Shown: positions 34,253 to 43,148 of the stretch, one piece after another
How positions within the stretch are numbered: the stretch's first letter is position 1
Layout of the letters: the number at the start of each line of letters is the position of its first letter
NCBI GenBank assembly: GCA_003153575.1
Contig: PLZW01000032.1
Span: forward strand, 21,424 to 85,423
Reading direction: 5' to 3'
Length of the DNA: 64,000 bases
DNA from: Acidimicrobiaceae bacterium
GTDB lineage: Bacteria; Actinomycetota; Acidimicrobiia; Acidimicrobiales; RAAP-2
The notes under the pieces: generated by a model
Database searches by the model: none
What the model was told of the DNA's origin: nothing
The model's input: the letters and a program-made list of their open reading frames with translations, nothing else
Program-made: the position numbers and the translations under genes

Positions 34253-35194
34253 GTGACGGCGACGCCGGTCGTCCGGACCCGGGGACTGGCCAAGCGCTAC
34301 CGGGACGCCGACGCCCTCATCGACTTGGACATCGAGGTGTCGCCCGGCGAAGTGCTGGGCTACCTGGGACCGAACGGGGCCGGCAAGACAACCACCATCC
34401 GCCTCCTCCTCGGCCTGATCCGCCCGACGTCGGGTAGCGCCGAGCTCTTCGGTCTCGACTGCCAACGTGACATCGTGGCGGTCCACCGTCGACTGGGCTA
34501 CGTCGGCGGTGAGACGTCGTTGTGGCCCGGCCTCACCGGCGCCGAGACCCTCCACCTGCTCGGGCAGGTCCAGGGTCGTGTCGACGACGCCTACCGGGAC
34601 GAGCTGGTCGAGCGGTTCGACCTCGACCCGTCGAGGAAGGTCCGGACCTACTCCAAAGGGAACCGGCAGAAGGTGGCGTTGATCGCCGCGCTCATGGGCC
34701 GACCGGACCTGCTGATCCTCGACGAACCCACATCCGGGCTCGACCCGTTGAAGGAGTACGAGTTCCGGCGCTGCGTGACCGAGGCCCGGGAGCGCGGTCA
34801 GACCGTCTTCCTCTCGTCCCACATCCTGAGCGAAGTCGAGGCCCTGTGCGACCGCGTGGCGATCCTGCGGGACGGACGACTCGTCGAGGTGGGCACCCTC
34901 GCCGACATGCGCCACCTCTCCTCGTTCACCGTCGAGGCCACCTTCGACGGGACGGTTCCCGACCTGGCCGGGGTGGACGGTGTCCTCTCCGTCTCCACCC
35001 ACGGCCGCCAGGCGACGATGCAGCTGCGCGGCTCCGTCGAACCCCTGCTCCAGGTGCTCGCCGCGTCCGGGGTCAGCGAGCTCCGGAGCCGGGAGCCGTC
35101 GCTCGAGGAGCTCTTCCTCACCCTGTACGGGGGTGGCGGTGGCCCCCGCGGGAGCGGGGACGGGGACGGGGACCGTGCCACCGGTGACGACTGA
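34253..35194 (+). CDS. ABC-2 type exporter ATP-binding protein
   Basis: The 313-residue ATPase has Walker A LGPNGAGKTTTI, a signature of the YSKGNRQKVALI type (SKGN in place of SGGQ, common in ABC-2 drug exporters) and Walker B LLILDEPTSGLDP. The C-terminal 90 residues form the extra domain typical of antibiotic-export ATPases, ending in a Gly/Asp-rich tail. The permease start lies inside its last codons, so the two are translationally coupled. Substrate may be a drug, lipid or polyketide. Confidence 0.9.
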   Translation: MTATPVVRTRGLAKRYRDADALIDLDIEVSPGEVLGYLGPNGAGKTTTIRLLLGLIRPTSGSAELFGLDCQRDIVAVHRRLGYVGGETSLWPGLTGAETLHLLGQVQGRVDDAYRDELVERFDLDPSRKVRTYSKGNRQKVALIAALMGRPDLLILDEPTSGLDPLKEYEFRRCVTEARERGQTVFLSSHILSEVEALCDRVAILRDGRLVEVGTLADMRHLSSFTVEATFDGTVPDLAGVDGVLSVSTHGRQATMQLRGSVEPLLQVLAASGVSELRSREPSLEELFLTLYGGGGGPRGSGDGDGDRATGDD

Positions 35195-36830
35195 CGCCGT
35201 CGCCAGGGCGCCCGCGCCGGCAGGGCGCAGTCCGGGGACCGTCGTCCTACGTCACACGTCCCGCCGCGCTGTCCGATCCGGGGCACTGTGGGGCTACGTG
35301 TTCGGCGCCTTCGTGGTGGCGACGGCATGGAGCTACTCGTCGATCTACAAGACCCGGGCCCAACGGGACGCCCTGGCCACCGCATTCGGGTCGAACCGGG
35401 CCATCATCGCCCTCTTTGGCCCGGCCCCGATGCTGCAGACGAGCGCCGGGTTCACCGTCCTCAAAACGTTCCTGACCCTGAGCATCCTGGGTGCGGTGTG
35501 GGGCCTGCTGTCCGGCACCCGGTCGCTGCGCGGCGAGGAGGATGCCGGGCGGTGGGAGCTCCTGCTGACCGGCGCCACCACCCGCGGACGCGCCACTGCC
35601 CAGGCCCTGTGCGGCCTGGTGGCTGGCGTCGTCGTGCTGTGGGTGATCACCGCGGCGATCATCGTCGTCGCCGGGCGGTCGTCCCGCGTGGCGATCCAGC
35701 CCGGCGCCGGCCTGTTCTTCGCGGCCGCCCTGGTGTCGGGTGCACTCATGTTCACCGCAATCGGCGCGCTGTGCAGTCAGCTCGGCGCCACCAGACGGCA
35801 GGCTACCGGCTATGCCGGGGCGATCCTCGGGGCGAGCTACGCCCTGCGGATGGTCGCCGACTCCGGTACCGGGCTCCACGGACTCATCTGGCTGACCCCG
35901 CTCGGCTGGGTGGAGAGCCTGGAGCCGTTGACGTCGCCCCGACCGCTTCCCCTCATCCCGATCGTCGCCTGCACGGTCGTCGTCGGTCTGGTCGCGGTGC
36001 GCCTTGCTGCCGGCCGTGACGTCGGGGCGAGCACGATTCCCGAACGAATCCGAACGCGGCCCCGGCTCCGGCTGCTGTCCGGGCACATCGGTCTGACAGT
36101 CCGCCTGACGCGCCCGACCGTGGTCGCCTGGGGCGCCGCCATCGCGTTGACCGGGTTGCTCTTCGGGTTCGTGGCCCATGCGGCGGCAGCTTCGATCTCG
36201 GGCTCGTCGGTGCGCACCGTGTTCACCAGGCTGGGTGCCCCGGGAGCGGGGGCCGACGCCTACCTGGGCGTGACCAACCTCTTCCTCGCCATCCTCCTCT
36301 GCTGCACGGCGGCCGGCCTGGTCGCAGCCGTGCGCGCCGAGGAGCTCGAAGGTCGACTCGATCCGATCCTCACCGCGCCCGTGGCCCGGCACCGGTGGCT
36401 CGGTGCCCGGATCGTCGTCGCCGCTGCCGCTCTTTCGGTGTGCGGAATCGTCGCCGGGCTGGCGACACTGCTCGGCGCGGTCCTCGGTGGCGCCCACGTG
36501 GACGGCGCTGCGGTGGTGGGCGCCGGGCTCAACCTCGTCCCGCCGGCCGTGTGCATCCTGGGCATCGGCGCCCTCGCCTACGGGATGGTCCCCCGCATGG
36601 CGGGCCGGATCGTCTGGGGGCTCGTGGGCTGGTCGGTGCTCATCGACCTGATCGGCGGTATCGGCTCCCTCGACCACTGGGTCGCCGACACGTCCGTGTT
36701 CCACCAGATGGCAGCGGTACCCGCCGTGCCCCCGAACTGGCCTTCGCTCGTGGCCCTCGGACTGATCGGGATCACCGCGTCGATCGCCGCATGTGTCGCC
36801 TTCGACCACCGGGACGTGCAGGGGAGCTAG
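35175..36830 (+). CDS. ABC-2 type exporter permease (polyketide/antibiotic exporter-like)
   Basis: The 551-residue protein has about twelve hydrophobic helices in two similar halves, with a GEEDAGRWELLLTGATTRGR loop in the first half and AEELEGRLDPILTAPVARHR in the second. This duplicated ELLL-(T)-x(P/T) arrangement is typical of double-length ABC-2 permeases such as tetronasin and polyketide exporters. The GTG at 35175 overlaps the ATPase gene by 20 bases. The kinase upstream may regulate it, though that is only adjacency. Confidence 0.87.
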   Translation: MPPVTTDAVARAPAPAGRSPGTVVLRHTSRRAVRSGALWGYVFGAFVVATAWSYSSIYKTRAQRDALATAFGSNRAIIALFGPAPMLQTSAGFTVLKTFLTLSILGAVWGLLSGTRSLRGEEDAGRWELLLTGATTRGRATAQALCGLVAGVVVLWVITAAIIVVAGRSSRVAIQPGAGLFFAAALVSGALMFTAIGALCSQLGATRRQATGYAGAILGASYALRMVADSGTGLHGLIWLTPLGWVESLEPLTSPRPLPLIPIVACTVVVGLVAVRLAAGRDVGASTIPERIRTRPRLRLLSGHIGLTVRLTRPTVVAWGAAIALTGLLFGFVAHAAAASISGSSVRTVFTRLGAPGAGADAYLGVTNLFLAILLCCTAAGLVAAVRAEELEGRLDPILTAPVARHRWLGARIVVAAAALSVCGIVAGLATLLGAVLGGAHVDGAAVVGAGLNLVPPAVCILGIGALAYGMVPRMAGRIVWGLVGWSVLIDLIGGIGSLDHWVADTSVFHQMAAVPAVPPNWPSLVALGLIGITASIAACVAFDHRDVQGS

Positions 36831-36910
36831 ATGGCCAGGGCCTGCATGACCGATCCGTGACTGCCGCGCCGCGTTCCGGCGCCGGTGGGCCGCCCAGCCG
36901 GGGGCACTTG

Positions 36911-36916
36911 TAATGT
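36911..36916 (+). promoter_or_regulatory. -10 box (TAATGT) of the PH-like gene
   Basis: TAATGT ends 6 bases before ATG 36923, predicting a leaderless mRNA. Confidence 0.5.
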
Positions 36917-36922
36917 CGGCCC

Positions 36923-37288
36923 ATGGCCGAGATCACGCTGCACGACGCCACCATCATCCTGGCGATGAGCCGGCTCGAGCACCTCGAGGGCTTCCGCGGC
37001 GACCTCGACGCACCGTTGTCCGCGGTCACCGCCGTGCGCGCCGTCGACGACCCTTGGCCCGAGTTGCGCGGCATGCGTGCCCCAGGCACGGGCCTGCCCG
37101 GGGTGGTGGCCGTCGGCACCCGACGCGGATCGTTCGGCAAGGACTTCGCCGCCGTGCACGGCAAGGGGCCCGGCGTGGTGGTCGAGTTCGCCGGTCAGAA
37201 GTTCCGGCGGTGGGTGCTGACGGTGGACGACCCCGCTGCCGTGGTGGCGTCGGTGGCTTCGGCCGCCGGCCTTCCCGGGGGAGCCTGA
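36923..37288 (+). CDS. Small conserved protein, bacterial PH-like fold (putative)
   Basis: The 121-residue protein reads as alternating beta strands: an N-terminal ITLHDATIILAM, a loop DPWPELRGMRAPGTGLPGVVAVGTR cut here into its recognisable GMRAPGTGLPG core, strand GVVVEFAGQKF and a final helix DDPAAVVASVASAA. This arrangement is common to small actinobacterial proteins with a PH-like domain of unknown function. It is cytoplasmic with no signal. It converges on the sulfatase-like gene with a hairpin between them. Confidence 0.65.
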   Translation: MAEITLHDATIILAMSRLEHLEGFRGDLDAPLSAVTAVRAVDDPWPELRGMRAPGTGLPGVVAVGTRRGSFGKDFAAVHGKGPGVVVEFAGQKFRRWVLTVDDPAAVVASVASAAGLPGGA

Positions 37289-37297
37289 CGCCCGACG

Positions 37298-37320
37298 GAC
37301 GCCGCCGTATCGTCGGCGTC
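37298..37320. terminator. Hairpin between convergent genes
   Basis: GACGCCG (37298-37304), a 9-base loop and CGGCGTC (37314-37320) form a perfect 7-bp stem in the 30-bp gap between two converging genes. It may stop transcription from both sides, though no T-run is present. Confidence 0.4.
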
Positions 37321-38761
37321 AGGCCGGATGCCGGGCCGGCCACAGCCCCCGGCGTTCGGGCCCCAGCAACAGTTGGGTGCAGTTGCCTCCGAGGTGGGTG
37401 GATCGCCAGGTGAGCATCGACTGGGCGAGCGGGAGGACGACGGCCGGGTCCTCGGTGGTGGTGTACCAACCGGGGTCGGCGGAGAGGTCGAAGCACAGCC
37501 ATGAGCCGTCGGCGAACTGCACATACGCGTGGGTCGACGTGCGCTCGACGGCCAGGTTGGCCCGCTCCAGGCGGGGGTCGGCCCCGCCCGAGGTGCGATG
37601 TTCGCCCATCGCCATGTCCCGCCAGTCGTACTCCCAGTGGGTCGCCGAGCGCCACCTCGACGGGCGGGACCCGTCCAGGAACGGGACCAGCGATGTGCCG
37701 TCGCACTGCAGGGGCACCTCCTGGCCGAGCAGTTCGGCCACCGTCGGCAAGATGTCGACCGCCTCGGTGAAGGCGTCGACGACCTGCCCGGCCGTGCCGG
37801 ACCGGCCCGGGGCCCGCACGATGCAGGGGATGGCATAGCTCGACTCGTAGAACCCGAGCTTCTGGATCAGTCCGTGGTCGCCGAGCTGCTCGCCGTGGTC
37901 GGCGGTGACGATGACCAGGGTGTCCCGGTCCTGTCCGGTCGCCTCGAGGTGGTCGAGCACCCGGCCGAACTGGTCATCCACTTCGGACACCATGCCGAAG
38001 TACTGGGACCGGAGGTGGGCCATCTCCGCCGGGTCCGCCGGCGCCGCGCACACCGGGAGGGTGCGGGCCATATCGACGAGCGGATGGATGCCGGGATCGG
38101 GGGCAAGCGGTTCGCCCACCTCGTCGGGCCTGTACCGGGTCGACCAGTGGCCCGCCGCGGCATAGGGCGGGTGGGGACGGAGGTAGCTGGCATGGGCGAA
38201 CCAGGGCTCGTCCCGACGGTCGATCCAGGCCAGCAGTCGGTCGGTGAGGAAGGCCGAGGCGCTGTGCTCGGCCGGGCGCTCGGGCTCGGTCCGCAGGGCC
38301 CGCACGGCCTTCAGGGTCCCGTAGCCGAGGGACTCCAGCCAGCCCAGCCATGCGGCCATGCGGCCATCCAGCAGGAGGGCGGCGTCGAACCCGGGAAGGA
38401 CGCCCTCGTAGGTGTCGAGGCGGGGGTCGGAAGGGTCGGCGACGATGGACGGGTCGACACCCTGGTCGGTGTAGCCGAAGAGGGCCGGCTCGTACTCGGC
38501 CCGACGGGCCAGGCGGGCCACGTTGTCGAAGCGGTCCTCGAGCGGCGTCCCGTTGGCCGCCACCCGGTGGTTCATCTGGTACATCCCGGTGTACAGGGAC
38601 GCCCGGCCCGGGGCGCACGGTGCGGCCTGGCCGTGGTGGGAGTCGAAGCGGGCGCCGGACGCGGCCAGTCGGTCGAGGTTCGGGGTGGAGACCACCGGAT
38701 GCCCGGCGACGGACAGGCAGTCGGCGCGGAATTGGTCCAGGGTCACGAGGAGGACGTTCAC
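37319..38761 (-). CDS. Sulfatase-superfamily hydrolase, phosphonate monoester hydrolase-like
   Basis: The 480-residue protein has the formylglycine site C-A-P-G-R (Cys49 to Arg53 in QAAPCAPGRASLYTG), an N-terminal metal-binding TLDQFRAD and the C-terminal metal loop VTADHGEQLGDHG. Several stretches (GMYQMNHRV, YLRPHPPY, THWEYDWRDM) resemble phosphonate monoester hydrolases/phosphodiesterases of this superfamily more than arylsulfatases. The cysteine must be oxidised to formylglycine by a separate enzyme not seen here. Start GTG 38761 or 38770. It is divergent from the monooxygenase gene. Confidence 0.85.
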   Translation of the reverse strand: MNVLLVTLDQFRADCLSVAGHPVVSTPNLDRLAASGARFDSHHGQAAPCAPGRASLYTGMYQMNHRVAANGTPLEDRFDNVARLARRAEYEPALFGYTDQGVDPSIVADPSDPRLDTYEGVLPGFDAALLLDGRMAAWLGWLESLGYGTLKAVRALRTEPERPAEHSASAFLTDRLLAWIDRRDEPWFAHASYLRPHPPYAAAGHWSTRYRPDEVGEPLAPDPGIHPLVDMARTLPVCAAPADPAEMAHLRSQYFGMVSEVDDQFGRVLDHLEATGQDRDTLVIVTADHGEQLGDHGLIQKLGFYESSYAIPCIVRAPGRSGTAGQVVDAFTEAVDILPTVAELLGQEVPLQCDGTSLVPFLDGSRPSRWRSATHWEYDWRDMAMGEHRTSGGADPRLERANLAVERTSTHAYVQFADGSWLCFDLSADPGWYTTTEDPAVVLPLAQSMLTWRSTHLGGNCTQLLLGPERRGLWPARHPA

Positions 38762-38865
38762 GTGCCCCACTCTTGCAGCCCGCCAGGGGCCACTCCACTG
38801 CGTTGCCCGCCTGGTGCGCTGCCGCCGGCCCCCGCCCTCGGGGCGGCACAACGCTCGGCCCTGCC

Positions 38866-38871
38866 TAGAAT
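38866..38871 (+). promoter_or_regulatory. -10 box (TAGAAT) of the monooxygenase gene
   Basis: TAGAAT ends 6 bases before GTG 38878, predicting a leaderless mRNA. Confidence 0.5.
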
Positions 38872-38877
38872 CCCGCC

Positions 38878-40359
38878 GTGGACCACGTCGACGTTCTGAT
38901 CCTGGGAGCCGGACTTTCCGGCGTCGGGAGCGCCTGTCATCTCGAGGCCAAGCGCCCCGGTTCCACCTACGCCATCCTGGAGGCCCGCGGGGCCATGGGC
39001 GGCACGTGGGACCTGTTCCGCTACCCCGGCGTCCGGTCCGACTCCGACATGTTCACGCTCGGCTATTCGTTCGAGCCCTGGGTGGGCGACAAGGCCATCG
39101 CCGACGGGCCGTCCATCCTGGAGTACATCCGCACGACGGCGCGGACCCACGGGATCGAGGACAAGGTCCGCTACCGGCGACGCGCCGTGTCCGCCGCCTG
39201 GTCGACGGACAACGCCCGGTGGACCGTCGACGTCGAGCACACCGACACCGGCGAGCGGGAGCAGATGACCTGCGCCTTCCTCTGGGGCAACACCGGCTAC
39301 TACCGCTACGACCAGGGATACCGGCCCGAGTTCGCGGGCGAGGAACGATTCGGCGGCATCGTCGTCCACCCCCAGCACTGGCCCGAGGACCTCGAGTGGG
39401 AGGACAAGCGGATCGTGGTCATCGGCAGCGGCGCCACCGCCGTCACCCTCGTGCCCGCCCTGGCCGAGCGGGCGGCGCACGTCACCATGCTCCAGCGGTC
39501 GCCCACGTACATCGTCGCCCGCCCGGGCGAGGACAAGATGGCCGACTCGTTGCGCCGCCACCTGCCGGCCCGGGTCGCCCACGCCATCATCCGCTGGAAG
39601 AATGTCCTGTTGACCCAGTTCAGCTTCGAGCTGAGTCGGCGGAAGCCTGAGTTCGTCAAGCGCGGCATCCGAAAGGGCGTGATCGAGGCCCTACCCGCCG
39701 GGTACGACGTCGACACCGACTTCACCCCCCGCTACAACCCGTGGGATCAACGCCTCTGCCTCGTACCCGACGGCGATCTGTTCGCCGCCATCCGCGACGG
39801 GCGGGCCGACGTGGTGACCGACACCATCGAGACCTTCACGGAGTCGGGGATCCGTCTGTCGTCGGGAGCCGAGCTCGAGGCGGACATCGTGGTCACGGCG
39901 ACCGGCCTGGTCATGCAGTTGCTCGGGGGGATCACCCTGGAGGTCGACGGGACCCCGGTCGTGCCGGGCGCCACGGTGGCCTACAAGGGGATCATGCTGT
40001 GCGGTGTGCCGAACATGGCCACGACGTTCGGTTACACGAACGCCTCGTGGACCCTGAAGGCCGACCTGACCGCCGAGTACGTCTGCCGCCTCCTCGACCT
40101 GATGGACGACCGGGGCATGCGCCAGTGCACGCCCTTCGGCCCCGACCCCTCGCTGCCCACCGAGCCGTTCATCGACTTCTCCTCCGGGTACGTGACCAGG
40201 GCGGCGGCCGACCTTCCGAAGCAAGGGGCCACGACGCCGTGGCGGCTCCATCAGAACTACCTGCGCGACACCTGGCTGCTGCGCTTCGCCAAGGTCGACG
40301 ACGCCCTCGAACTGTCGAATCCGAACCCTGTAGCCACGCCAGCGGCCGCCCTGGCCTGA
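38878..40359 (+). CDS. Flavin-containing monooxygenase, Baeyer-Villiger type
   Basis: The 493-residue enzyme has an FAD-binding GAGLSG (residues 10-15), an NADPH-binding GSGATA (183-188) and, between them, the Baeyer-Villiger fingerprint FxGxxxHxxxW at 158-168. The stretch GGTWDLFRYPGVRSDSD is typical of type I BVMOs. It would insert oxygen next to a ketone to form an ester or lactone, or oxidise heteroatoms. The substrate could be a steroid, cyclic ketone or aliphatic ketone and is not deducible. The adjacent hydrolase on the other strand shares no operon. Confidence 0.92.
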   Translation: MDHVDVLILGAGLSGVGSACHLEAKRPGSTYAILEARGAMGGTWDLFRYPGVRSDSDMFTLGYSFEPWVGDKAIADGPSILEYIRTTARTHGIEDKVRYRRRAVSAAWSTDNARWTVDVEHTDTGEREQMTCAFLWGNTGYYRYDQGYRPEFAGEERFGGIVVHPQHWPEDLEWEDKRIVVIGSGATAVTLVPALAERAAHVTMLQRSPTYIVARPGEDKMADSLRRHLPARVAHAIIRWKNVLLTQFSFELSRRKPEFVKRGIRKGVIEALPAGYDVDTDFTPRYNPWDQRLCLVPDGDLFAAIRDGRADVVTDTIETFTESGIRLSSGAELEADIVVTATGLVMQLLGGITLEVDGTPVVPGATVAYKGIMLCGVPNMATTFGYTNASWTLKADLTAEYVCRLLDLMDDRGMRQCTPFGPDPSLPTEPFIDFSSGYVTRAAADLPKQGATTPWRLHQNYLRDTWLLRFAKVDDALELSNPNPVATPAAALA

Positions 40360-40389
40360 CCGACGCGGCCCTACCCCGGACAGGTCGGC

Positions 40390-41361
40390 TCAGCCCGCCT
40401 TGGACGGCGCCAGGTACTGCTCCACCGCACGGGCGAGGCCCTGGGCGATCACCTGCTGGGCGGCGGGCCGGGCGGCCAGGGTGCCTTCGAAGGGATCGGT
40501 GATGAACAGCGGCTCGACCAGGGCCCCGGGCATCTGGGACGGTGCGTCGAAGAAGCCGGGGTCGGCCGGGCCCAGGAGCAGGACATGACCGTAGGAGGCG
40601 GCCGCCCGGGCGATAGGGCTGGACGACGACGTCGGGACCAGGGAGCCCTCCACCGAATCGGGCTGCACCCCGTCGTCGGGAATCTGCCAGCCCTGCCCGT
40701 TCATGGCGGCGAGCACGTCCCGCTGGACGAGTGTGGCCAGGCGGTGGTTGGCGACGCTGAACGGCCGGGCGCCGTCGTAGGTCGTGACACTCCCCCCGTC
40801 GGACGGACTGGCGCCGCTGTCGAAGTAGATGCCCAAGAGGACGGCGGCCCCGGACAGATTGGCGCACACATCGCGTGCGGCCACGTCGTCGTGGGCGCCC
40901 TGGAGGCTCAGCTCCCCGCCCGAGAGCTCGGGCGGGGTCAGCCGGACGACGTTCGAATCGGTGGTGCGGGACACCACCACCCGGAATCCGTTGGCCCGGA
41001 GCAGGGCAGCGGTGTCGAGCTCCACGGGCAGTGTCACCTTCCCCTCGTCGACCGTGGCTCCCGACGAGGTAGTGCCGACGGCTCCGGGGTCGAGGCCCCC
41101 GTGGCCGGCGTCCAGGAAGACCGTGGTGTGGCGGTCTCCCGTCGTCGGGGCAATGGCCACGCACGCGCCCGGCGAGAAGCCGGTCGGGTCGAGGGCCACG
41201 CCGGCATCGGCCGAGCCGGCGGCCCGATGTGCCCACACCCAGACGGCGCCGACGCCGGCCGCCAGGAGGACCACCGCAATCATGCGCCGGCGGCGGACGG
41301 TACGGGCCCGGGCCACGACCGCTGACTGGCGCTTCGTCATCGGGCGTCGCGGCACAGGCAT
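40390..41361 (-). CDS. Amidase_3-fold protein (N-acetylmuramoyl-L-alanine amidase-like), altered zinc site
   Basis: The 323-residue protein has an arginine-rich N-terminus, one membrane segment (about 27-45) and an extracytoplasmic amidase_3 domain. The first zinc ligand region DAGHGGLDPGAVG (His87) and the following acidic position (VDEGK, Glu106) are present. The third ligand, the His of the usual SIHAN strand, is missing: the equivalent strand reads LLGIYFDSG with Tyr179 there. The C-terminal EPLFITDPFEG matches the family's final catalytic stretch. Activity on peptidoglycan is therefore uncertain. It lies divergent from the YCII/ECF pair. Confidence 0.75.
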   Translation of the reverse strand: MPVPRRPMTKRQSAVVARARTVRRRRMIAVVLLAAGVGAVWVWAHRAAGSADAGVALDPTGFSPGACVAIAPTTGDRHTTVFLDAGHGGLDPGAVGTTSSGATVDEGKVTLPVELDTAALLRANGFRVVVSRTTDSNVVRLTPPELSGGELSLQGAHDDVAARDVCANLSGAAVLLGIYFDSGASPSDGGSVTTYDGARPFSVANHRLATLVQRDVLAAMNGQGWQIPDDGVQPDSVEGSLVPTSSSSPIARAAASYGHVLLLGPADPGFFDAPSQMPGALVEPLFITDPFEGTLAARPAAQQVIAQGLARAVEQYLAPSKAG

Positions 41362-41437
41362 TGTCCGTCCAGTGAAGCAGGCGTCACCTCGGTGGCGGCG
41401 TCGCCCTCCGAATTCCTACCAGATGTGGACGCGAGGC

Positions 41438-41464
41438 TGTCGATTCTCGGCGAGGCTGTTCGTC
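41438..41464 (+). promoter_or_regulatory. Candidate ECF42-type promoter upstream of the YCII/ECF operon
   Basis: TGTCGA (41438-41443), a 17-base spacer and CGTC (41461-41464) match the motif I recall for ECF42-group promoters (TGTCGA at -35, CGA/TC at -10). It sits about 45 bases before the YCII start, which suggests autoregulation by the sigma factor encoded in the same operon. Confidence 0.5.
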
Positions 41465-41510
41465 GAAGAGGCAGAAGACCCGAAGGACGGGTCGACCGAA
41501 GGGAGCCACC

Positions 41511-41849
41511 ATGGCCGAGTACCTGGTCCTCATCTACCAAGATGAGTCCGCCGACACCGATGATGCTTCGAGGGAGAAGATCATGAAGGGGCACATCCGC
41601 TTCGGCGAGCAGCACGGGGCCGCCCTCCGCGGCGGCAACGCCCTGCAGCCGGCGGGCACGGCCACCACCGTCCGGGGCGACGGGTCGGGCGGGTTCACCA
41701 TCACCGACGGCGCCTTCGCCGAGACCAAGGAGGCCCTGGGTGGGTACTACCTCGTGGAGGCGGCCGACCTCGACGAGGCCATCGCCCTGGCCAAGGAGGT
41801 TCCGGCGCCGTCCGGCGGGATCGAGGTCCGTCCGATCCGCCCGATGTGA
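41511..41849 (+). CDS. YCII-related / DGPF-type protein
   Basis: The 112-residue protein has the YCII ferredoxin-like fold and the TDGPFAETKE-type motif of the DGPF subfamily, here TDGAFAETKEALGGYYLV with Ala in place of Pro. These proteins accompany ECF42-group sigma factors and may sense or modify a small molecule, but their role is unproved. ATG 41511 has an AAGGGAG ribosome site. Its stop overlaps the start of the sigma gene (GTGA), so the two are translated together. Confidence 0.9.
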   Translation: MAEYLVLIYQDESADTDDASREKIMKGHIRFGEQHGAALRGGNALQPAGTATTVRGDGSGGFTITDGAFAETKEALGGYYLVEAADLDEAIALAKEVPAPSGGIEVRPIRPM

Positions 41850-43108
41850 GGCCCGGCCGGCCGATGGACGTCTCCGTCGAAGCCGCGGTCGCCGACGCGC
41901 ACCGTCGTGAGTGGGCCTACGTGCTCGCCGCGACGGTGCGGGTCGCCGGTGACATCGACGTGGCCGAGGAGTGCGTCCAGGACGCCTACGCCCGGGCCCT
42001 GACCACGTGGCCGGCCCAGGGCATCCCGGACCGGCCCGCGGCCTGGCTCACCACCGTGGCCCGTCGTCGGGCCATCGACGTGCAGCGCCGGCGCGCCACC
42101 CACGACCGGTTCCTACCCGAACTGGCCGGAGCTGACGAAGAAGGCGCCGAGCCGCCCGGTGTCCCCGAGATCGCCGACGACCGACTGCGGCTGATCTTCA
42201 CCTGTTGCCACCCGTCCCTGTCCCCCGAGGCCCAGGTGGCGCTCACCCTGCGGCTGGTCTGCGGCCTGACCACCGGCGAGGTCGCCCGGATGTTCCTGGT
42301 CCAGGAGTCCACCATGGCGGCGCGCCTGACCCGGGCCAAGAAGAAGATCGCCGCCGCCCACATCCCCTATCGGGTGCCGGAGCTGGCCGAGCTGCCCGAG
42401 CGGACGGACAACGTGCTGACGGTGGTGCACCTGGTCTTCACCACGGGGCACACGGCACCGGTCGGGAGCGATCTCGTGCGCACCGACTTGGTCGAGCAGG
42501 CGCTCTACCTGGCCCGGATGCTGCGGACCCTCCTGCCCGACGACGCCGACGTGGCCGGCTTGCTGGCCCTCATCCTGTTGACCCACGCCCGCCGGACAAC
42601 CCGCCTGTCGCCGGACGGGTCGTTGTCGCTGCTGTCGGAACAGGACCGGACCCGCTGGGATGCGGCCGAGATCACCGAGGGGCTCGGGCTGGTGCGTGAA
42701 GCACTGCACCGCCGTCCGCCGGGTCGCTACGCCCTCATGGCCGCCATCGCCGCCGTCCACGCCGAAGCTCCGACCTGGTCGGCCACCGACTGGTCCGAGT
42801 TGGTCGGCCTCTACGACCTGCTGGTCATCATCTGGCCCTCGCCCGTGGTGGCACTCAACCGGGCCGTGGCCGTCGGCTTCGCCGAGGGTCCGGGCGCCGG
42901 CCTCAAGGCCTTGGACGAGCTGGCCGGCGAGCCGCAGCTGGCGTCCTACGCCTACCTGCCTTCTGCGAGGGCCGACTTCCTCAAGCGGCTCGGCCGGATC
43001 GACGAGGCGGGCGCCGCCTACGCCGAGGCCCTGGCCCTGACCGACAACGACGTCGAACGGGAGTTCCTGCGGGCCCGACTGGACGAGACGGGCCCCGCCG
43101 GGACCTGA
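41846..43108 (+). CDS. ECF42-type RNA polymerase sigma factor with C-terminal TPR-like extension
   Basis: The 420-residue protein is about twice a normal ECF sigma. Region 2 (AEECVQDAYARALTTWP) and region 4 (CHPSLSPEAQVALTLRLVCGL, cut; TTGEVARMFLVQESTMAARL) lie in the first 175 residues. The remainder is a helical extension with LNRAVAVGFAEGPGAGLKAL and LGRIDEAGAAYAEALAL, a TPR-like repeat. This layout is the ECF42 group, which has no anti-sigma factor and is thought to be controlled through its own C-terminus. GTG 41846 overlaps the YCII stop. Confidence 0.9.
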   Translation: MRPGRPMDVSVEAAVADAHRREWAYVLAATVRVAGDIDVAEECVQDAYARALTTWPAQGIPDRPAAWLTTVARRRAIDVQRRRATHDRFLPELAGADEEGAEPPGVPEIADDRLRLIFTCCHPSLSPEAQVALTLRLVCGLTTGEVARMFLVQESTMAARLTRAKKKIAAAHIPYRVPELAELPERTDNVLTVVHLVFTTGHTAPVGSDLVRTDLVEQALYLARMLRTLLPDDADVAGLLALILLTHARRTTRLSPDGSLSLLSEQDRTRWDAAEITEGLGLVREALHRRPPGRYALMAAIAAVHAEAPTWSATDWSELVGLYDLLVIIWPSPVVALNRAVAVGFAEGPGAGLKALDELAGEPQLASYAYLPSARADFLKRLGRIDEAGAAYAEALALTDNDVEREFLRARLDETGPAGT

Positions 43109-43148
43109 GTCCCACCGGTCCGGCAGTCCCGGCGCCTGATCCTCACCG

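Noticed and set aside
35247..36809. Minus-strand open frame of about 520 residues opposite the ABC-2 permease
   Set aside because: Hydrophilic low-complexity antisense of a hydrophobic protein, with no start signal.
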